NCBI GenBank assembly: GCA_963693085.1
Contig: OY856411.1
Coordinates: forward strand, 67,243,501 to 67,307,500
Source of the DNA: Alisma plantago-aquatica
Lineage: Eukaryota; Streptophyta; Magnoliopsida; Alismatales; Alismataceae
Length of the DNA stretch: 64,000 nucleotides
Direction: 5' to 3'
The position numbers and the translations under genes are program-made. Of this stretch, positions 57,296 to 64,000 are shown in pieces. Each line of letters begins with the position of its first letter. Within the stretch, counting starts at the first letter, position 1. The notes beneath the pieces are model-generated. The model was not told the origin of the DNA, searched no databases, and worked only from the letters and a program-made list of their open reading frames with translations.

Positions 57296-60200
57296 ATGTC
57301 TATGCTACTCTAGAACATAAAGGGTGGGTGCGACAAGAATAAGAAGAAAGAAGTTCGTGAGTGGATTGCTGCCAGCGATCACTCATTAATGGCTTTGGTG
57401 GAAACTAAAATAAAGACAAAAAATAGTAATAGCATCAAATACTTTTTTCCACATTGATGGCACCATGTGTCAAATGTAGATTGTGGTGGTGTTGATAGAG
57501 TCTGTGTGGCATGGAAGCCCAATGCCTAGCAGGTGTAAGTGATACAGATGTCAGATCAGCATGTCATGATTGATTGTAGGAATAATGGCAGATTGCATAT
57601 GTGGATGTCAGCTGTCTATGGCCATAATGATGGCAGATCAAGGCTTGATTTGTGGAGAGACTCGATCACTCTTTCCAAACAGGTGACGTGTCTGTGGCTT
57701 GCAATTGGTGATTTTAACACAGTACAGCAACAAGGGTAAAAAAGAGGTAAGAGACTTGCCACTAAAGCTGAAGTGGATGCTTTCAATCAAACCATTGATA
57801 GGGCTGGCTTATATGAGTTACCTATGGTGGGCGGTGATTTGTTCATGCGGAACAATGAAAGAGCTCTAGAACACAGGATAGTAAGCAAGCTTGATAGGGC
57901 CCTAGTGAATGATGAGTGGCTGAAAATGTTTCCTAATGTGCAGGTGAAGGCTGGTGGGCTTGAAATTAGCGATCATGCTCCTATATCGGTCCAGATTATG
58001 GAGAAAAAGTAGAAAAGGAAACCTTTCAGATTCCTAAATTACTGGGCAGACTGGGAAGGGTTTGAGGATGTCATAAAAAAAGTTGGGAGACACATGTGAC
58101 TGGAACTCCCATGCATGTGTTCACTAAAAAACGGATGCATACCAAGATGGAACTCAAGAATTGGGCAAAAGAGAAGGAAAACATCCCAAATCTATTAAAA
58201 GAGACAAAAAGGGAATGCAAGGAGATTAGAGAAAATGTACTAGCTGATCCATTGAATCCTATGTTGATTGAGAAGGACAGGGAGTTAAAGACGATGCTTG
58301 AAGATATAAAAAAGACTGAGGAAAGATTCTACTGGCAAAGAAGAAAAGAAAAATGGATGGGAGATGGAGATCGCAACACAAAGCTCTACCACATGGTAGT
58401 GAGAAGAAGAGAGGTAGGTAATATCATTTCTAAACTTATTAATGAAGATGGAGTGGTAGTCAATAAACAGGAGGAGTTGGAAGAACAAGCTATTGATTTC
58501 TAAACATCATTGTATAATAAGAATTTTCCTAATGACATTGATGAAGATGAGATAGTGGACTAGAGATACAGGCTCACAAGCACTCATAATAACATTCATA
58601 CAAGAAGAACTAATGAACATGAGGTGAAGGACGCTCTCTGGAGTATTGGCAGCAATAAGTCACCTAGCCCAGATGGTTTCAATTCTTTCTTTTTCAAGAA
58701 GACGTGGGATATTATCAAAGATGATTTGCTTGGTTATGTGAATTGGTTCATGGAAGGAGGAAACATGGTGAGACAGGTCAACCACTCCTTTCTGGTTCTA
58801 ATCCCAAAAAAGAAAGTAAGTTCTTCTCTTGTTGATTTCCGCCCAATTGCTTGCTGCTCGGTTCAATACAAAATTATTGCTAAAATATTGGATGCCCGGT
58901 TGAAGTTGGTCCTCCCTTATCTGATTTCTGGTAATCAAGGAGCCTTTGTGATAGGGAGAAGTATCAGTGACTACGATCTTCTGGCTGGAAAGTTTCTCCT
59001 GGATTTCAATGTTATGCGAGGGAGTAGGAAGGCTTGTCTAAAAATTGATTTCTCGAAAGCCTATGACAGTATTAGATGGGAGAAGTTATGGTGGATCATG
59101 CAACAAATGAGATTCAATGATCAATGGATTGATTGGATGAAACAATGTGTTGGGATGACTAGATATTTTGTTCTGGTTAATGGCACTTCTGTAGGTTTAT
59201 TCAGAGGAAGCAATGGTCTGTGCCAGGGTGACCCCTTGTCCCCTCTACTTTTTGTGATTGTCATGGAGTACTTCACAAGGAGGATGCAACAAGCTAAATA
59301 TCAAAAGGAGATAAAGCCCTACACAGTCCATAGAATGAAGGTAATGACACACTAAATTTTTGCGGATGATGTATTGATCTTTGTAGAAGCCAAACAACAA
59401 TATCTGGAAAATTTTAAGGGTCTTCTTGAAAGGTTTGGGATGCAAATGGGGTTGTGTATTAACCCAGCAAAAACTCACATCTTCTTGTATAAAACTTCTA
59501 TCAAATGGAGGATAGACTCACACAGGCTATGGGGGTTGAGAAAGGTGAATTTCCAACAAAATATTTGGGATTTCCGTTGGCCGGGGGCAACCTACAGGTA
59601 AAAGACGTCACCGAGTGCATTGACAAAGTGGGGGAAATGATAAATAGGTGGTCAACACATAAGACATCAATGGCTGGGCGCAGAACACGGATAAAAGCAG
59701 TCATAGAAGGTCTCCATATTTTTTGGGTGCAGCAAGGAGAGATTCCCGTATCTATGCTGGATAGGATTGAAATGACGATGGCTAACTTCCTGTGGGGCAG
59801 TGAGCATCATCCTATGAGGTACTCTAAATTGGCGCTTCCTATTAATGAAGGAGGGATGAATTTGAAGACTCCTAAGGACATTGCTAAGTGGGGTACAATG
59901 AGAAGAGTTATTGCTTACCAATAAGGCACTTCTACATGGGGGAAATGGATGAGAGACATATATCCTAGAGGACAGGATTTTATACCAAAAATAAGAGAAG
60001 GATACTCAAGAACAATCAATGTCATGAGAGAAACTTGGCCACAAATCATGGACCTGTTTATTGCTAATAGTCATGACGGATGGCAGCTCAAAGACAAGAA
60101 GATTTGCATATGGGAGGTAACTCGAGAAAGAGGTACAATGGATCCTATGGGAGCACAGATTTAGGTAGGAAGATATGTGCCTAAATGGTGCATGAGCGTC

Positions 60201-60575
60201 TATAAATTTCTGCATAATGTTCTTACTACGTTTGATAGAATCAAGGGATGGAATTATGATATACCTACTATTTGCTCGCTATGCGAGGATGGAGATGAAA
60301 GCCACAACCATCTAATGGGAGAGTGTACCTTCACAAAGGAAATATGGAAGCATTTATGCAATAATTTCATACTACAAATCCAACTTGCAACTGATCCAAA
60401 AAGAATGATTTCGAGATGCGGTGGTGATGAAAAGAAGAATCTTGTGCTTTCCGTCCTATGCTACCATGTATGGGAAGAAAGGAACACTGGAAGACACCAA
60501 GGAAAGTCCACGAATGCCACTACTATTGCTGGAAAAATTTGTAAATGTATTAGACGTAGATTACACATTAGTTAG
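57296..60575 (+). pseudogene. LINE B ORF2: endonuclease, RT and zf-RVT, many lesions
   Basis: The start MSMLL is followed at once by a stop. Endonuclease phrases survive (LVETKIK, AIGDFNTVQQQG, KLDRALVNDEWL, ISDHAPISV). The RT block at 58624-59355 keeps RPIACCSVQYKIIAKIL, QGAFVIGRSISDYD, IDFSKAYDSIRW and QGDPLSPLLF. A stop precedes the FADD motif at about 59360. Zf-RVT phrases (CSLCEDGDESHNHL) are at 60270-60310. Numerous stops and at least two frameshifts rule out a product. Confidence 0.88.
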
Positions 60576-60779
60576 TGGTGTGAGTTGTAACTCTGTGTTG
60601 GATGTATGGCATTGGGCCTACATGTAATCTTGACCTCCTATAATTTTAGGGGGGACGTCAGAATATACTTACCTGATTCCGATAGATACATACATCCATA
60701 CATACTTAAAAATACATAAACATCACCGCACGTCTCCCTTAGCTCCTTGTGACCGTCTAGGCGATTCACGGCTTTGGGC

Positions 60780-62113
60780 ATGACGCCCACGACGACGACT
60801 ACTCCAGCTACTTCTGTTCACCCCAACGCCACACACCAAACCCCATCCACTACCACCAACAATCCCCACCTGCAAGCCAACACACGTAGCAACAAAAAAG
60901 GTGAGAACTCTAACCCTAGCATGATTAGGGTTGAGGGAGGAACTTCGACCAAGCATAGGGTTGAAGATGATGAAGGAGTGAACCAAATAGAAGTACGGAG
61001 AGCCTGCACACTAGTTCTAAAGCAACCACCACTAGGAGGGTGAATGTCGAGGAGTTCCCAGTGTTGAGATGAACAGAGGGTCAAATCCATGTCGACTTGG
61101 ACGTGGATGAATTCGACAAGATGAGGAATGTCTGGGAGTTTTCAGTCATGAATTATGTCCTGAGGAAACAACATTACTTCCCTTTCTTCCATGCCTAGAT
61201 CAAGAGAACATGGAGACCCAAAGGATCCTTCGAGTTGATCTCACGAGACAAAGGGGTGTTCTTGGTCAAATTTTCCAACACAACCGATAAGAAAATGGTG
61301 CTAGACCTGGGACCAAGGTGGTTTGATTGAAAACTCATCATCGCAAAGGATTACCGATACGAGGATGAAATCAAGAGGGATGCCTTCGCCACGATCCCTA
61401 CGTGGATCACTCTTGAGAAAATCGGCTATTCTTGGACACGACGAACAGTGGGCACTATTGCTACTAGAGTGGGCAAGATCCTATTCATTGACGAGTGCTC
61501 CATTGAAATAGAAGAAGCTCATGTCTTAGTGGAAATAAAAGTAGAGGAGGAGATGATTGAAACGATGTGGCTGAATGTTCGTGGATGGGATCCATACTAG
61601 TGAAGATAAAATTTGACTATAAGCCACCAAGATGCAAATTGTGCAAGGCATTTGGGCACCCTGAAGGTACCTACAAGGACAGAAAGGAGGACGACACAGA
61701 GAAACAACAACAACAACAGAAGAAGATCTTAAAAAGGAAGGACAGTGGAGCAACGCTAGAAGAGAGCTAGGGCAAGGTTGAGCCAATTGAGAAGCAAACC
61801 ATCCCAGACACAAGAGACTGTAGCAAACTGACAGTGAAGGTTCTGACTGGTGTTTCGAGCACAGGTGATGCTAAAGAAGAAGGACTGACATCGACGATCC
61901 AACAAAAGGAGGAGGGAGAATTCACACCACCTTGTAAAAGGAGAACGAAGAAGGTAGGCATCCCAAAGAAACAAGGGTGGGTACAACTCTAGACACATCC
62001 AACATCTTCAAGGCACTCAGTGATTCAGACAAGGAGGAACCTAAATAGGTTGAGCATAGGAGAAAAGAAGATGCAAGGAGGACATCCAGGGAGCCTGTGA
62101 GGCGTATGTGATC
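60780..62113 (+). pseudogene. LINE C ORF1 (DUF4283 plus degenerate CCHC)
   Basis: A Thr/Pro/Asn-rich N-terminus (MTPTTTTTPATS) leads into DUF4283 phrases spread over shifted frames (YVLRKQHYFPFFH, then DLGPRWFD with a stop, and TWITLEKIGYSWTRRTVGTI). The knuckle reads CKLCKAFGHPEGTY, so the last Cys is lost. Several stops break the gene. DUF4283 is complete in length here, which shows that the gap in LINE B is a deletion. Confidence 0.8.
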
Positions 62114-62133
62114 CTAAAAGAAAAACTAACTTA

Positions 62134-64000
62134 ATGTTTATGCTCCTATGGAACAATAAGGGAGGCTATGACAGGTACATGAAGATAGAAATATGTGAGT
62201 GGATTGTTGCATGTGGACACTCTCTAGTTGCTTTAGTAGAAACTAAAATCAAGGTGCATAATAAGAAGAACATTAGATGCTTATTTTTGCAAGGTTGGGA
62301 ACATGTATCTAATGTAGAATGTTCAGGAGTGGCAAGAGTCTGTTGCATGGAAACCATTATCATGGAAGATGACAGTGAAGAATATGGCTGATCAACACAT
62401 CACTATGGACTATAGGAATGCAGGTGGACTACAAGTACGAATGACAAATGTGTATGCTCATAATGATGCTAGATGTAGATAGAGTTAGTGGCAGGAGTTG
62501 ATTGAATCAACTAGACATACCGCTTTACCTTGGCTCGTAATTGGTGACTTGAACAACGTCAGCCTATAGGCAGAGAAGGTAGGAGGTAGACCTGCACTTA
62601 ATGCATACATTAATACTTTCAATCATACTATTGATAAAGTAGGCCTCTTTGAACTTCCCATGGTTAGAGGTGACTTATTTACATGGAACAATGAAAGAAA
62701 GCCTGAGGATAGAATTGCTAGGAAGCTGGACAGAGCCCTAGTGAATGAAGAGTGGCTACAAAAATTTCCAAATGTAAAAGTCAAAGATGGGGTTATGAGT
62801 TAAGTGATCATGCTCCCATATCAGTGCATATCATAGAAAAGAAACAAAACAGAAGACCATTCAGATTTCTAAATTACTGCGTTGACTGGAATGGCTTCTA
62901 TGAAGTCATAAAGGAGAGTTGGAAAAATCAAGTGAAGAAGAATCCTAAGTATGTGTTCATAAAGAAATTAATGAACACAAAGAGGGTGCTTAAGAGCTGG
63001 GTAAAAGAGAAGGTGAACATTCCTAACATGCTGAAGGAGACAAAGGAAGAGTGCAAGATGATCAAAGAATTATTGATGAAAGATCCACTCAACGAAGAGC
63101 TGATTTCTAAAGAAAGGGAGCTAAAAATTATTCTAGAAGATCTAAAAAAGATAGAGGAAAAATTCTACTGGCAGAGAAGCAGAGAAAAATGGATGGAGGA
63201 TGGCAATAGGAACACCAAGTTATACCATTCAGTAGTTAAGAGAAGGGAGGCGGATAACATCATTTCTAAATTGGGGGATACATATGGGAATGTTGTAAAC
63301 AAATAGGAGGATCTTGAAGAATAGGCATTTCGCTTTTACACATCTCTATATAATAAGGATCACAGGGTTGATCTGGAGGACGAGGATTTACAGTGGAAAT
63401 TCAAATTTTCAAGTACCCATAATAATATTCTTACTAGGGACACAAATGAACAGTAAGTCAAGGAAGCACTTTGGAGCATAGGAAACAACAAATCTCCAGG
63501 TTCAGATGGGTTCAATGCATACTTTTATAAGAAGATGTGGGAGATCATCAAGGAGGACTTGTTAGTACACTTGAGATGGTTCCTAGCTGGAGGGAGTATG
63601 GTTAGATAGGTCAATCACTCATTTCTTGTACTTATTCCCAAAAAGAAAGTGACAACCTCTCTTGGAGATTTCAGACATATTGCATGCTGCTCGGTATAGT
63701 ACAAAATTATTGCAAAGATTTTGGCTGCTAGACTGAAGATTGTTCTTCCATACTTGATCTCTATCAACCAAGGAGTTTTTGTGTTTCGGAGAAGTATTAG
63801 TGACCGTGCACTATTGGCGGGTGAGTTTCTGTAGGACTACAAGGTGATGAGAGGCAGTAGGAAAGCATTCTTAAAGTTGGATGTCTCTTAAGCCTATGAT
63901 AGTGTTAGATGGGATAAATTGTGGTGGATACTACAACAGATGGGGTTCAATGAGCAGTGGATAGGCTAGATGAAATAATGTGTGTGCACTACTGGTTTCT
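62134..64000 (+). pseudogene. LINE C ORF2, endonuclease and N-terminal RT, partial
   Basis: The start MFMLLWNNKGGYDRY is followed by LVALVETKIK, GDLNNV (for GDFN), KLDRALVNEEWL and LSDHAPISV. The stretch 62752-63306 is open (RPFRFLNYCVDWNGF, EEKFYWQRSREKWMEDGNRN). RT phrases (KSPGSDGFNAYFY in part, HIACCSV, ISINQGVFVF, LDVS and then a stop before AYDS) continue to the window end. Multiple stops rule out function. Confidence 0.85.

Larger units (their letters stand above)
47464..60720 (+). mobile_element. LINE B, decayed, split by a copia insertion
   Basis: LINE B follows the tail of LINE A directly. A G+C-rich leader and ORF1 start (47608) run to 48051, where the 8.46 kb copia element intervenes. 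ORF1 resumes at 56517 and ORF2 runs from 57296 to 60575. The 3' end at about 60660-60684 matches LINE A, and the tail is made of TACATA-like repeats to about 60720. Many stops and frameshifts show that it is older than LINE A. Confidence 0.85.
60721..64000 (+). mobile_element. LINE C, decayed, cut by the window edge
   Basis: It starts right after the tail of LINE B. Its leader shares the phrase TGACCGTCTAGGCGAT with the LINE B leader (GCGACCCAGGCGAT). ORF1 and ORF2 are collinear with those of LINES A and B. The RT domain continues to 64000 without reaching the FADD motif. Confidence 0.85.

Noticed and set aside
1..64000. CRISPR arrays, bacterial operons, riboswitches, tRNA genes
   Set aside because: The sequence is plant nuclear repeat DNA. 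The regularly spaced repeats seen are LTR hairpins or microsatellites, and no complete tRNA cloverleaf was found.

Overview
The window reads as nuclear DNA of a seed plant, most likely a flowering plant. It is AT-rich, and every protein family that can be recognised belongs to a plant transposable element: CACTA transposase, Ty1-copia of the Sirevirus type, plant L1-type LINEs, and a Cassandra TRIM carrying a 5S-like segment. I found no host gene. The species cannot be named from sequence alone.

Layout. 1-3838: 3' part of a decayed CACTA transposon on the minus strand, running off the left edge. 3839-7347: non-coding, with weak LTR-like signatures. 7348-33119: a roughly 6 kb non-coding unit (called X-Y-Z here) present in two near-complete copies plus an extra X. 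The first copy is split at a CTCTT target by a 12.55 kb minus-strand insertion (11021-23574) of three LTRs and two gag-only interiors, i.e. two gag-only LTR retrotransposons in tandem sharing a middle LTR. The second copy keeps the unoccupied target (30890-30894). 33120-42718: AT-rich repeat DNA with a hAT-type MITE (34036-34674), a diverged relative of Z (about 38100-38960), a Cassandra TRIM (39039-39778), a possible SINE pair, dinucleotide microsatellites, a TIR-bearing MITE (41950-42315) and a fold-back repeat. 42719-64000: three L1-type LINEs head to tail on the plus strand. LINE A is almost intact, LINE B is decayed, and LINE C is decayed and cut by the window edge. LINE B's ORF1 is split by a full-length Sirevirus-like copia element (48052-56511, minus strand, TSD AAGAC).

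How the parts relate. The full-length copia element encodes gag and a complete protease-integrase-RT-RNase H polyprotein. The gag-only elements lack pol and would depend on enzymes from a relative. The two families share a leader motif next to the PBS, the same initiator-Met PBS, A-rich/G5 polypurine tracts, a minus-strand TATAAATAGG box, and arrays of short CpG-rich hairpins built on TCGGYCGA. The hairpins lie at the same two places in both: U3 upstream of the TATA box, and the non-coding stretch after gag. This shared hairpin architecture, the three-LTR tandem and the head-to-tail LINE array are the most notable observations.
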